DNA from: Gammaproteobacteria bacterium
Lineage (GTDB): Bacteria; Pseudomonadota; Gammaproteobacteria; Xanthomonadales; Wenzhouxiangellaceae
Direction of reading: 5' to 3'
DNA: 64,000 bases
NCBI GenBank assembly: GCA_021772975.1
Contig: JAJFKY010000002.1
Coordinates: forward strand, 106,559-170,558
Made by a program: the position numbers and the translations under genes. Below the pieces are notes generated by a model. That model saw nothing but the letters and a program-made list of their open reading frames with translations. It was not told the origin of the DNA and did no database searches. Of the stretch, positions 26,843-36,086 are shown piece after piece; positions within the stretch are counted from its first letter, which is position 1; every line of letters begins with the position of its first letter.

Positions 26843-26912
26843 CAGCATCAGGACAGGCATAACCATAGAGAGCATTTCTTACATTTAGAAGTTCAGATTA
26901 GGTGTGAACTTT
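26843..26912. repeat. Composite repeat, copy A
   Basis: Carries CAGGACAGGCATAACC, then AGAGAGCA, CTTACATTTAGAAGTTCA and an arm ending in TGAACTT. The same order is seen at 28933-29112 and 31445-31550. It begins 6 bases after the first half of the last attC and so truncates the integron. Confidence 0.65.
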
Positions 26913-26922
26913 CGTGAATCTG

Positions 26923-27028
26923 TATAGACACCTACAGCTTTGACTTGGTATGCGTAACGCAAACTATCGGGAGTGCCTGAAGGTGTTGTAGGATGACAGT
27001 TTGCTATCTTAAAAAACGGGTGTCTATA
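26923..27028. repeat. MITE-like element with TATAGACACC ends
   Basis: A 106-bp segment between perfect 10-bp inverted ends TATAGACACC and GGTGTCTATA. The ends resemble ATGGACACCCAC of the other hairpin elements. No coding sequence. A second hairpin of GGGTG and CACCC lies just beyond the right end. Confidence 0.55.
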
Positions 27029-27173
27029 GTGATAGCACCCAATAACTATTAAGAGCGCGGCCGGTATGGTTTTACAGACCGGACCCTGCACGGCAGGGGT
27101 GCGGTGTATCGTCATTGACCTCGGAAATGCGGGGGTCTTTCGGAGTGTGCCTATTCAACACGGGGTATTTATC

Positions 27174-28925
27174 ATGCATAACAAAAACTACTTGCGGTTA
27201 TCGGTATTTCTGATCGCAGTGCTGGCCGGGACAGTGCTGAGCGCGGCGGATTACGAGGGCACCATCGGAGAGTCCAGGACGCCGCTGATCGACTACGCCG
27301 ACAGCGAACCCGCCCATTCCGCACGTGTTATGCATCCGTACCAAGCGCTTGTGCCGACATTGACACCCGACGTACCGATGCACGTAAGGCCGCATTCGCG
27401 GGACGTGATGACCGACATCGAGGATCGGCCGTTCTTTGATTACAATGCCTGGCAGACCTTTATCGGATTGATCTGGCCGGCGGAACGTGAAGGTGACGAG
27501 GGTTATGTACGGGGGCTTGCTGACGGCGGTGTCCCCGCAGCGGGTTTCCGGGAAATCTATGCCACCGGGAACTACCAGGCGGGCAACCGGGTCGCCGTAT
27601 TCGAAACCCTGCGCACGGATGACGATCTTTTCACCAAGCCCGGTGATGGCGAGGATCTTTCGATGCCGCCGGAGCCGGTCGACTGGTTTGCGGACTTGTA
27701 CAACCTGCCGCTGGCAATGGAAGGTGTCTCGAAGACCGGCCATATCGATGGCGATACCTTCGACGAGGCGTTTTCCGGCCCACTGATCGATCAAAACCGC
27801 CGCTATGTCCGGTATACGGTTGGGGTGAATCGGGTGTTTTACGACTACATTCGTGACAACGGTTATTTTTGGAAGGGCAATTTTCCGAAATCGCCTTCAC
27901 CGGTGCCGATCCCGCCGGTGACCGCGACCGAGGCGGAGTCCAAATCAGAAGCCCCAGTCGTACTGATGCTGCAGCCGCAGACCCAGACCATCGCAACGCA
28001 GCGGGTTCACGGCAACTCGATCACCATCAAAACCGCGTGGCGTGTCATGCTCACCGATCCGACAGAACCGTGGGAGCGAAAGGACGATCTGTCGCGTTAC
28101 TACACAACTGAGGCTCTGGTTAAGAACCCGTCGAATCCAAACGCCGAACCCGAAAGAGCCATTGTTGGTCTGGTCGGCCTGCATGTGGTTGTGCGGACGA
28201 CGCAGTTCCCGCAGGGGCTGTGGTCGACCTTCGGACATGTCGACAACCTGCCGCCAATCGGAGAGAAAACGCTGCCGGATGGACGCCGCGCCTCTTTTAA
28301 TAGCGACGGTAAGGTGTTCTATCCGGACGGCTTCAACTATCAACCCGGCAATGATTTTCCCGGGATCGCGGACCGCGAACCGGTCGAGGTGAGTCGGATA
28401 TGGAAGATTCCGGATACGCCCGTGCCGTTGCCGCAGGACAATGGCGTTGGCTACTCGACACAGGCGATGAACGCACAGTTTCAGGATTTGTTGAAAGGCA
28501 CGGTCTGGGAGAATTACCAGTTGGAGATCACCAACTGGCCTACCGATCCAGGCAGCTTTTATGCGCGGCCCTTTTATCAGATGCGCGGGATGTCTAAAGA
28601 AGTAACCGACGACATGCCACCGGCGCTGCAGGCGATCATCAAACGCAACAATCTGGCCGAGTCGGATGCGTTTCCGCGCTATGCCGGATTGCCGATTCCA
28701 CAGGTCGGCGCGTTGAACCCTATCCTTGAAACCTATTTCCAGAATTCGAAGGTACCAGAGCAGACCAGTTGCATCGGCTGTCATTATGGTGCCTCGGACC
28801 TTGGGTTTGTCTGGGCGTGGAAAAATGGCATCTGGCCACAACCCTACAACCAGGGCCGCGTCAATCCGGAGGATACCAAGCGCGCGTCGATGCCGTATAT
28901 CTCGCAATCGGACTACGATCAGTAA
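27174..28925 (+). CDS. Exported protein with a c-type haem site
   Basis: A 583-residue protein. The ATG at 27174 begins a signal peptide ending at LSAADY. One C-x-x-C-H motif (TSCIGCHYG) lies near residue 528, close to the C-terminus, so one covalent haem is expected. The central part has no family I recognise, though it is long, Pro-rich and lacks other Cys. The signal peptide, single haem and length suggest a periplasmic or surface oxidoreductase with a haem domain at its end. It starts 146 bases after the right end of a MITE-like element and stands alone. Confidence 0.65.
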   Translation: MHNKNYLRLSVFLIAVLAGTVLSAADYEGTIGESRTPLIDYADSEPAHSARVMHPYQALVPTLTPDVPMHVRPHSRDVMTDIEDRPFFDYNAWQTFIGLIWPAEREGDEGYVRGLADGGVPAAGFREIYATGNYQAGNRVAVFETLRTDDDLFTKPGDGEDLSMPPEPVDWFADLYNLPLAMEGVSKTGHIDGDTFDEAFSGPLIDQNRRYVRYTVGVNRVFYDYIRDNGYFWKGNFPKSPSPVPIPPVTATEAESKSEAPVVLMLQPQTQTIATQRVHGNSITIKTAWRVMLTDPTEPWERKDDLSRYYTTEALVKNPSNPNAEPERAIVGLVGLHVVVRTTQFPQGLWSTFGHVDNLPPIGEKTLPDGRRASFNSDGKVFYPDGFNYQPGNDFPGIADREPVEVSRIWKIPDTPVPLPQDNGVGYSTQAMNAQFQDLLKGTVWENYQLEITNWPTDPGSFYARPFYQMRGMSKEVTDDMPPALQAIIKRNNLAESDAFPRYAGLPIPQVGALNPILETYFQNSKVPEQTSCIGCHYGASDLGFVWAWKNGIWPQPYNQGRVNPEDTKRASMPYISQSDYDQ

Positions 28926-28932
28926 TGAGTGT

Positions 28933-29112
28933 ATGGATACCCACACAGCACACAGCACCAGGACAGGCATAACCCAGAGAGCGAGCAGCAACAAGCTACA
29001 ACAAAAAGACAGGCATCAGCACCAAGACAGGCATAGCCCAGAGAACATATTTTACATTTAGCAGTTCAGATCAAGTCTGAACTTACTGGCTATTTAAATC
29101 ATGCCTGTCCTG
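28933..29112. repeat. Composite repeat, copy B
   Basis: Begins TATGGATACCCAC, then CACCAGGACAGGCATAACC (28956-28974), a second partial copy of it, AGTTCAGA and TCTGAACT as a hairpin around TCAAG, and ends in ATGCCTGTCCTG, the inverse of CAGGACAGGCAT. The region to 29410 has no gene. Confidence 0.65.
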
Positions 29113-29410
29113 TATCGCTTGCGGGTTTCGGATTTTAACCAACGAAGACTGGTTTTGGCTGGCTTGGACCAGGTTACGCAAGTTCTGGCTGATTGCTGCC
29201 AGATTTTAGGGTTGGTTAGCGCAGGGGAAGACATGGATGTCTATGCTTTTCCTTGCCGATTAAGGTTCACCGTTAAATAACACTAAAAATTCCTCACCTA
29301 TCACGATATTATTGATGTCTTCTAGGTTCGACAGCTACCTGCGTATACTCACATCGGAATCAGATGTGATCGTCTGGCTCGGTTGTCTTTCGCCGACAGG
29401 TTAGTGATAC

Positions 29411-30367
29411 TCACCGCTTTGATTGGCTGTTAATTGTTTTTATATTGGCATCAATGTTCGATTCGTAAATCATTGTAATCCACACATCTGCCGGGACCAG
29501 GGAACTTTCCCATTGAACCAGGTGCTCGGGCAAACCAGACGCTATCATCTGACTCAGTGATTGGCCCTGATCCTGTTGAGGCTCCACCCACTGACGTGAT
29601 TGTCGAATTACGCCCAAATAATCAACCAACTCATTATAAGATACTGCCGCACCATGACCTGGAACGAACGTATAATCCGATTCAGTTCGTTCAAGAATGG
29701 CTTCCAGCGCTACTTGCAAACCCATTACTGTTCCTCCGTTATGCACATCAATAAACGGAAAGGACTCTGGCCAGACCAAATCACCCAATGCAACAACTTT
29801 TGGGCCATCAAAGAAAACAACCAGATCGCCGTCTGTGTGGGCGTTTGGATAATGGGCGATCTCTATAGTAGGAGCAGCCACTTTAATCATAATCTGGTTG
29901 TCGACGATCGCATTGGGCAGACTCTCTTCAGTTCGAGCGTCAAACTCATGATGCGACCCAGGTTTTGTTAGTCCGAAACCTTCCTGTGATTTCGACAACC
30001 GCTGCAATACTTTACGATGAGCCATTACCTCAACGTCGCTGGAATAGGCAGCAATTCCACCACTATGATCTGGATGCCAATGTGTCACTATGACTTTTGA
30101 TATCGGAACATCGAGCAGTGATTCGATCCGTGAACGTGTTGAACTTGCCAGTGGTGCCAGCTGCGTATCAACCACAATCGTTTGCCTGGAATCCGAATAA
30201 ACAAGTACATTGGCCCCAATCTGATTGAGGATGTTCTTCCTATGTAAAACACTGACTCGCTCCTCCAGAGTCTGTACGACCACATAGCCGAATAAATAGT
30301 GATAAGCAGCGCCAGCAAGAACCAAAAGCACAGCTGCAAGGATTGTTGCAATCCGTTTCTTTCTCAC
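29411..30367 (-). CDS. Membrane-anchored metallo-beta-lactamase-fold hydrolase
   Basis: A 318-residue protein with an N-terminal hydrophobic segment (about 6-28) that acts as signal or anchor. The metal-binding motif HWHPDHSGG is at about 97-105, followed by later metal ligands in HYPNAHTDGD (about 171-180) and PGHG (about 238-241). The fold is shared by hydrolases of thioesters, lactones and other esters, so beta-lactamase activity is not implied. The gene overlaps the TetR gene by 4 bases (30364-30367), so both are made from one transcript, and the TetR protein probably controls it. Confidence 0.8.
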   Translation of the reverse strand: MRKKRIATILAAVLLVLAGAAYHYLFGYVVVQTLEERVSVLHRKNILNQIGANVLVYSDSRQTIVVDTQLAPLASSTRSRIESLLDVPISKVIVTHWHPDHSGGIAAYSSDVEVMAHRKVLQRLSKSQEGFGLTKPGSHHEFDARTEESLPNAIVDNQIMIKVAAPTIEIAHYPNAHTDGDLVVFFDGPKVVALGDLVWPESFPFIDVHNGGTVMGLQVALEAILERTESDYTFVPGHGAAVSYNELVDYLGVIRQSRQWVEPQQDQGQSLSQMIASGLPEHLVQWESSLVPADVWITMIYESNIDANIKTINSQSKR

Positions 30368-31005
30368 TGTTTTGCTCCTGCCAGGAATTGATACATGACC
30401 AGAGTGACACCCTTAATGATGCTGCTCATGTCTGTTGGTTTTGGATACAGGCTTGCATCCTTGAACACTACGGCTTCTCTCAACATGGAAGCCATACATG
30501 CGATGGCCAAGCGGATAGCCACTTTTGGTTGTCTATGCCCAATTTCCATACGTTTTTGCATAAGCAAGCTCGTCAACTGGCTTACGATGTGATCGTTGTA
30601 AGCTTGTCGGGAATCTTCTTCATCGGAAGATTCAGCAGTACGTGTTTTCAGATAAATGGTCGACAAAACACCTCTATATTTCTGATAAATCTCGGCATTC
30701 GCTTTCACGACATGATGTAAAAGCTTCTGCAAACTGATACCTGACCAGTCCTGTTCCAGAGTTATTGCTATTCTTGCCTGTGTTTCCTGGCCCAATCTTT
30801 GTTGCAGATTGCTCAACAAGGCGTCCTTGTTTCGAAAACGCGAGTAAAAGCCACCCACTGATATTTTCGAGTGTGACGCAATTTCGGCAATTGTCACTTC
30901 ATCATACGATTGCTCAGCAATCAGGTTTGTACTGGAAGACAAGATTCGTTCCAGTGTCTGCTGGCTCCTTGATTGCTGTGGTTTACGAAGGCCTGTAGTT
31001 GTCAT
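30364..31005 (-). CDS. TetR/AcrR family transcriptional regulator
   Basis: A 213-residue regulator. Residues about 14-62 form the TetR DNA-binding domain, with TIAEIASHSKISVGGFYSRF as the helix-turn-helix. The rest (about 70-213) is a helical ligand domain that I cannot assign. It is the first gene of a two-gene operon with the metallo-hydrolase. A palindrome in front of the gene next to a consensus promoter fits autorepression. The inducer is likely to be related to the hydrolase substrate. Confidence 0.85.
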   Translation of the reverse strand: MTTTGLRKPQQSRSQQTLERILSSSTNLIAEQSYDEVTIAEIASHSKISVGGFYSRFRNKDALLSNLQQRLGQETQARIAITLEQDWSGISLQKLLHHVVKANAEIYQKYRGVLSTIYLKTRTAESSDEEDSRQAYNDHIVSQLTSLLMQKRMEIGHRQPKVAIRLAIACMASMLREAVVFKDASLYPKPTDMSSIIKGVTLVMYQFLAGAKQ

Positions 31006-31021
31006 CCTTTACTTAAAAACC

Positions 31022-31067
31022 GAATACGAATTCGCATTCATTATATAACATCAATGCGTTAAGTCAA
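31022..31067 (-). promoter_or_regulatory. tetR promoter with palindromic operator
   Basis: On the minus strand, TTGACT (31067-31062), 16 bases, then TATAAT (31045-31040) form a near-consensus sigma-70 promoter. Just downstream is GAATGCGAATTCGTATTC (31039-31022), palindromic apart from one mismatched pair. It covers the start of transcription, the position expected for a repressor site. Confidence 0.75.
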
Positions 31068-31136
31068 GAATGTGTTGGCAAGAGAATGCTAATAAACAGG
31101 TATGCCAGGTCTTTGCTAATAGCTTTAATCAAGAAA

Positions 31137-31271
31137 AACAATGGCGCACACCTTTGGTCAATGAGTTTTGATCGTGATCTTATGGGCCTTTTTGCCGTCC
31201 AAGATGAGATTGCTCGCGAAGTGGTCGATGCATTGAAAGCCAGCTTGCTTGAAACCGAGCAACAGCGTATG
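31137..31271 (+). pseudogene. Fragment of a TolB/adenylate-cyclase-like protein
   Basis: The frame reads NNGAHLWSMSFDRDLMGL then FAVQDEIAREVVDALKASL, which is the linker block after the beta-propeller or TolB-like part of regulatory proteins carrying TPRs. Only about 45 residues are left, with no domain on either side, so this is a remnant. Confidence 0.55.
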
Positions 31272-31380
31272 GCTCCTATCAGCCAATGTTGCAGGCTTAT
31301 GCAGAGATTGAGGGACTGACAGGGATTAGGGCAGGTATAACTCTAAGACTTCTAAAATAACATGCGTGTCCATGCTTATC

Positions 31381-31550
31381 TCAAGCTTAATCTCGGCAAT
31401 TCCAGCAATTTTCATGTATCAGGGTTTGATGTTTTCATAATGTTTATGGACACCCACAATTTATAGCCATCTGCACAAAGCACCAGGGCAGGCATAGCTC
31501 AGAGAGCACGCCATAAATGTAGACGTTCAGACCAAGCCTAAACGTCTACA
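31381..31550. repeat. RAYT flank remnant and composite repeat, copy C
   Basis: Positions 31381-31437 match 40691-40747 (50 of 57 bases), the sequence that follows the C-terminal RAYT fragment. Then come TATGGACACCCACAAT (31445-31460), CACCAGGGCAGGCATAGC, and a hairpin GTAGACGTTCAG (31519-31530) with CTAAACGTCTAC (31538-31549). The GTAG start is typical of REP sequences. No gene in 31272-31678. Confidence 0.6.
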
Positions 31551-31678
31551 AATAAAAACCTGGGTTGCGGCAGTCAATGTCCGCTGGGTGCTTCAATAGC
31601 CGGTGGATTAAAGTGTTCTTTGTCCGGCTCTGAGTTTACAGGTTATTTGAACAGTTCCAGTTCAGCACTTTTTCTGCA

Positions 31679-32773
31679 TCAAAAATACGCTGAAAGCTCG
31701 TCCTCGTATTTCTGATAAAGCCCGAAGTTGTGCTCAATGGCATTAGAACCTTCGCCCTGTTGGATCACGGCGGTGCGCAACTGGCTTTTAACCCATTGGT
31801 GTTCGGCCCAGTTGCCGCCACCGGTTTTGACGACCTCCATCTCGGCATTGCTGGCACTGAATGCACCGGTGGCGCCGGAATAAATACTGGTCAGGTCGCT
31901 GAATGAAGGGCTTTCTTTGTTCTCCATCTCTTCCGCCATTTTCCGCATCCTTTCAGAGTAGCGCTCACGTGCAGCTTCGGTTTTTTCCATGACGGCAACC
32001 AGTTGCTTAACCTGGTCGTTATCCAGTCTGCCGTCCGCGGGCGGATCAAACCGATCCGACTGGGCGGCTTCGATCAGCCTGCCCTGGCGCTCCATTTCAG
32101 AGAACATGCCGCTGGAGCCACTGTCGTTATCACCGCGATCACTGTTGTAGCCCGCATCACCAAAAGCACCACCAAAATTGCCCCGCATCGGATTGCCGAT
32201 GACGGTGCTCACTACCACGGCACTGATAATGACATTGATAATAATGGCCACGATCAGCGAGCCAGCGAAATGCGGCAGGCGTTTTTCCTGGGGCACTTCC
32301 AGTGTCATCGGCATGATTTTCCACAGGAAGAACAGGCTGATCACAAAACCGGCCAGGCTGATCAGGCCCCCGATACCAGGTATCAGTGCGCCGATGATGC
32401 CGGCGACATAGCCGGGTATGAGCGCCAGTGCGACCGCCGCAAAGGCACGATCAAAATTTTTCTTGCCGCCAAGCTGACCGGCCAGAAAGCTGAAGGCGCC
32501 AGCCAGTACCGCAAATCCAACGGCTGCCATGAGCAAGCCTACAATCAGCGCCACCAGAAAGTTAGCACCCGGATAGGCGTACATGCTGACGCCACCGATC
32601 AGCCGTGAGAAGATGACCTGCAATACCACGCTACCGATAATCAGCGGTCCAACCAGCAGAAATGCCGTTTTCTTCCAACCCGGATTCTCGCCAAGATAGC
32701 TGCGCCAGGTGGCTTCATGGTCCAGTAATCCACCCTTGATCAGGGCGATGGTTTTATTGATATCGAATGACAT
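31679..32773 (-). CDS. Yip1 family membrane protein
   Basis: A 364-residue protein with a GGAGG 8 bases before the ATG at 32773. The five hydrophobic segments (about 36-58, 66-92, 104-125, 128-150, 170-195) and the start (IKGGLLDHEATWRSY) match the bacterial Yip1-domain proteins, for which no function is established in bacteria. The C-terminal 160 residues are soluble: a Gly/Asn-rich linker (GGAFGDAGYNSDRGDND), then a charged helix-rich part with EMENKESPSF and a terminal domain of unknown fold. The tail is longer than that of typical Yip1 proteins and probably faces the cytosol. Confidence 0.7.
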   Translation of the reverse strand: MSFDINKTIALIKGGLLDHEATWRSYLGENPGWKKTAFLLVGPLIIGSVVLQVIFSRLIGGVSMYAYPGANFLVALIVGLLMAAVGFAVLAGAFSFLAGQLGGKKNFDRAFAAVALALIPGYVAGIIGALIPGIGGLISLAGFVISLFFLWKIMPMTLEVPQEKRLPHFAGSLIVAIIINVIISAVVVSTVIGNPMRGNFGGAFGDAGYNSDRGDNDSGSSGMFSEMERQGRLIEAAQSDRFDPPADGRLDNDQVKQLVAVMEKTEAARERYSERMRKMAEEMENKESPSFSDLTSIYSGATGAFSASNAEMEVVKTGGGNWAEHQWVKSQLRTAVIQQGEGSNAIEHNFGLYQKYEDELSAYF

Positions 32774-32967
32774 TGACGAAACCTCCATTGATTGAGATGT
32801 TATTTATTATAGATATGGTGTTTACCTGAAACCTCGGGCCAAAAATGACCTCAAGTCAGGACAGGCACAACAGTTAAATTATATCCTACACGATACAAGT
32901 GTCGTTTCTGATACTTCTTGCTTTCCTGGCAGTCTATTCTGGAACCTGTTTCTATCCGACCTCCTAC

Positions 32968-33534
32968 ATGAGCGTAGCCCGCTCATCTCTGATGTCCCTT
33001 TCTACCACGCCTTACTATCATATTATCGGTCGTTGTGTGCGTCGGGCATTCTTGTGCGGGATCGATTCTGCATCCGGGCGCTGCTTTGAGCATCGGCGGG
33101 AATGGATAGTTGCACGATTGGCGCTACTTTCATTTGTGTTTGCTATTGAAGTTTGTGCTTATGCGGTGATGAGCAATCATTACCATCTGGTGGTTAAGCT
33201 GAACCCTGCTGTAGTCGATGACTGGTCGGATGCTGAGGTGGTTAAACGCTGGTGCTCGCTGTATTCAGGGCACCCGCTGGTACAACGGCATCAAGCTGGT
33301 GAATCACTCAGTCCCAGAGAATTGTCAGCAGTTTTTAATCTGGTGGCTATGTATCGAACACGATTGGCTGATTTGTCCTGGCTTATGCGTGGCCTAAACC
33401 ACAATATTGCTTGCCGGGCGAATGCAGAGGAAAATTGCAATGGACACCCACAACTGTGTGAGCGTCATGGCTTAATGCATTGTTTTCTCAATGCATTGAT
33501 ATCATTGGGTTTTTCTAAAAAGAAAAATACATAG
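32968..33534 (+). pseudogene. RAYT/IS200-like transposase, N-terminal fragment
   Basis: The frame opens at MSVARSSLMSLSTTPYYHI and has the HUH motif SNHYHLVVK near residue 70, so it is a REP-associated tyrosine transposase. It follows the family to about 33443 (NCNGH), where GGACACCCACAA interrupts it, and then runs on in unrelated sequence to a stop. The C-terminal part is missing here. A GGACAGGCAC lies upstream at about 32854, like the ends of composite repeats. Confidence 0.75.
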
Positions 33535-33654
33535 ACCCCAAGCCTCTACAAACTGCTTATGATAGGTGCCTGTCCTGGCTTATGGAGTAGACCGTAGGTT
33601 TTATATATCAACGCCTGGAACGACTGGCGTTTGTAAAAACACGACAAATTGATT

Positions 33655-35262
33655 ATGAGTGAACTTCAGATACAGCTACTGGGAGAACTGGCTTTATGGC
33701 GCGGCGATCGCAGGCTGTCGCTGCCGCCGTCGAAAAAAACCCGGGCACTGCTGGCCTACCTCGTATTGACCAATCGGCCGCATCGGCGGGAACGGTTGTG
33801 TGAGATGTTCTGGGAGCTTCCCGATGATCCCCGTGGTGCGTTGCGGTGGTCACTGAGCAAGCTGCGCGCAGTGGTTAATATCGATGACAGCGAAAACCTG
33901 GCGGCTGATCGGGAACGTGTAGTTTGGAATATGGGCGATGCCCAGGTTGATCGGCTGCAGCTCAATCACAGACTAGAGGCCGGTCTGGATGCCCCTAATG
34001 AGCTGAAACACTGGGCCCTGGCGCTGCGCGAACCGTTGCTCGACGGTCTGGACCTGCCGGATCAGTCACTGTACCAGCAGTGGTTGAGCGCGGAGCGGCT
34101 GGAGGCGGAACACCTTGCCGCACTGGTGGCTCGCCGTCTGTGCATGCACCCGGAGACGACACCGCGGGAAGTCGTTGAACACGCCTCGCGCTGGCTGAAT
34201 CTCGAGCCGATTGAACCCGACGCCTGCATGGTTTTATTGAGCGCGCTGCGGGCTGTCGGGCACGATTCTGAGGCCCGCAAACAGGAACGTCAGCTTCGTC
34301 AACGATTGCACGAAGCCGGCGTGTCATGGCCGTCGCTGTCCGGCTCTGTTGCGGCACCTGAACCCGAGCTGGCCGCGCCGGCGGCACTACCCAGCACGAG
34401 CTTATCGCCGGAGCGGCAACTGCTTGCGCGTCAGAAGATCACGTTTTGTTCTGCCGCAGACGGCACCCGCATTGCCTATGCTCGCGTGGGTGAGGGGCCG
34501 GCACTGGTCAAGGCGGCCAACTGGCTGAATCATCTGGAGCTGGACTGGGATGCGCCGATCTGGAGCCCGCTGTTTCAGCAACTGGCGCGCGACTTCGAGC
34601 TGATCCGCTACGACGAGCGTGGCAACGGCTTGTCGGACTGGGAGGTCGAGACGATTTCTCCCGCGGTGTTTACCACCGATCTCGAAACCGTGGTTGACGC
34701 CGCCGGTCTTGAAAGGTTTGCCTTGATGGGTATCTCACAGGGTGCGTCCGTGTCCATCGATTATGCGGTTCACCACCCCGATCGAGTCACGCATCTGATC
34801 TTGTTTGGTGGCTATGCTGCCGGCTGGCGGGTTGATGCCGACGAAGCGCAAATCAAAGAGCGCGAAGCCATAATGACGCTGACCGCGACCGGATGGGGGC
34901 GTGATAATCCGGCCTATCGGCAGATCTTTTCATCCACCTTTATGCCCAGCGCAACGCCGGAAGAACTGCAGTGGTTCAACGATTTTCAGCGCCAGACCAC
35001 CACGCCGGAAAACGCAGTTCGGTTTCTGTCTGCATTCGGCGATATCGACGTGCGTGACAAACTGGCCGAGGTCAGCGTACCGACGCTGGTGATTCACTCG
35101 CGCGGCGACAAGCGAATACCGCTGCACAGCGCCCGTGAAATTGCTTCAGCCATCCCTGGTGCCGAGTTCCTCAGCCTGGACAGCGACAGCCATCTGCTGC
35201 TGGGACGCGAGCCGGCCTCGCGTGTGTTCATTGATGCCGTGCGGGAATTTATTGGCCGTTAG
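33655..35262 (+). CDS. SARP-type transcriptional activator fused to an alpha/beta hydrolase
   Basis: A 535-residue fusion. About 1-90 look like an OmpR-type winged helix as found in SARP regulators (LLGELALWRGDRRLSLPPSK, RALLAYLVL, RGALRWSLSKLRAVV), and about 95-215 a BTAD-like helical domain. A Pro/Ala linker (225-250) leads to an alpha/beta hydrolase (about 255-535): HLELDW, GISQGAS as the nucleophile elbow near 360, a terminal SRGDKRIPL with the Asp, and DSHLLL with the His. The hydrolase part resembles the type that is joined to adenylate-cyclase or regulatory domains. A signalling ligand or thioester may be sensed by the hydrolase domain. No strong binding site precedes the ATG at 33655. 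Confidence 0.75.
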   Translation: MSELQIQLLGELALWRGDRRLSLPPSKKTRALLAYLVLTNRPHRRERLCEMFWELPDDPRGALRWSLSKLRAVVNIDDSENLAADRERVVWNMGDAQVDRLQLNHRLEAGLDAPNELKHWALALREPLLDGLDLPDQSLYQQWLSAERLEAEHLAALVARRLCMHPETTPREVVEHASRWLNLEPIEPDACMVLLSALRAVGHDSEARKQERQLRQRLHEAGVSWPSLSGSVAAPEPELAAPAALPSTSLSPERQLLARQKITFCSAADGTRIAYARVGEGPALVKAANWLNHLELDWDAPIWSPLFQQLARDFELIRYDERGNGLSDWEVETISPAVFTTDLETVVDAAGLERFALMGISQGASVSIDYAVHHPDRVTHLILFGGYAAGWRVDADEAQIKEREAIMTLTATGWGRDNPAYRQIFSSTFMPSATPEELQWFNDFQRQTTTPENAVRFLSAFGDIDVRDKLAEVSVPTLVIHSRGDKRIPLHSAREIASAIPGAEFLSLDSDSHLLLGREPASRVFIDAVREFIGR

Positions 35263-35264
35263 CG

Positions 35265-35377
35265 TAGCCCGGATATTGCATGAGTTTCGGTAGTGAGGTT
35301 TGGTTTTTATTTTGAATCAATCGATCATAGCGGTTTTGGGAGATTTATCAAAAATACACTTTGTACCTGCCGGGCTA
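35265..35377. repeat. TAGCCCGG-ended element, short
   Basis: Starts TAGCCCGGATATTGCATGAG and ends CCGGGCTA. The start matches the terminal repeat of the 247-bp element at 36965-37211, and the right end keeps only the outer 8 bases. It is possibly a decayed relative. Confidence 0.4.
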
Positions 35378-35447
35378 CCGCCTCAGCTGACGGAATGCTC
35401 GGTCTGTCAGCCGGGGTGGAATGATCGGGTTGGAATGGTGACTATTT

Positions 35448-36086
35448 TTACAGTTGCACCATGCCCCAGTGATGTGTGACCACGCTCGGTTCGATATGGA
35501 TGTCGAAGCCCAGGGTTTGCAGTTCATGACAAACCCAATAGTCCTCGGAGAGATACTGGCCGTCGACCACGCCGACGCGGAACACGTCATAGTGCTCCTG
35601 GGCTTTGGCCGATTCGCCGCGCAGGAGTTTGGATCGCCGGTACACTCGGCCTTCAGCGCGCGCTTTACTGACCAGTGCATCGACGGCCGGACGTGAAAGC
35701 AGCAGCGCCGCGGTGCCGACATGCTCGACCTGGATCAATGTGCCGGCCTCGCCCATGCTGCGGCCGACATTGAAGATCGGCGAACCGTCCGGATTCCGGC
35801 CTTTCAGCGCGACGGGCGCCCCGATCACGTCGACCTCGGAAGCCAACAGGCGCTGCAGGCCCTCCAAATCGATCACCACGTCAGCATCCAGAAACAGCAG
35901 ATGATCGTATTCAGAGCGCGCGTGGAATTCCGACAGGATGCTGTTGCGCGCCCGCGTGATCAGACTTTCATTGCCAATGGTCATCAACGAATAGTTCAGC
36001 CCGGCTTGCTGATAGGCCAGTAGTTGCTGAACCATATTGCAATGCATCATGCCGCCGTAGGCCGGGGTGCCGATCAACAGGTTCAT
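35448..36086 (-). CDS. Glycosyltransferase (GT-A-like)
   Basis: A 212-residue protein beginning LLIGTPAYGG, then RARNSILSEF, and a DADV (LLFLDADVVIDLEG, about 65-78) of the metal-binding DxD kind. The order and length match short GT-A-fold transferases used for surface glycans. The donor is unknown. It overlaps the next gene on its 5' side by 4 bases, so it is in an operon with it. Confidence 0.7.
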   Translation of the reverse strand: MNLLIGTPAYGGMMHCNMVQQLLAYQQAGLNYSLMTIGNESLITRARNSILSEFHARSEYDHLLFLDADVVIDLEGLQRLLASEVDVIGAPVALKGRNPDGSPIFNVGRSMGEAGTLIQVEHVGTAALLLSRPAVDALVSKARAEGRVYRRSKLLRGESAKAQEHYDVFRVGVVDGQYLSEDYWVCHELQTLGFDIHIEPSVVTHHWGMVQL

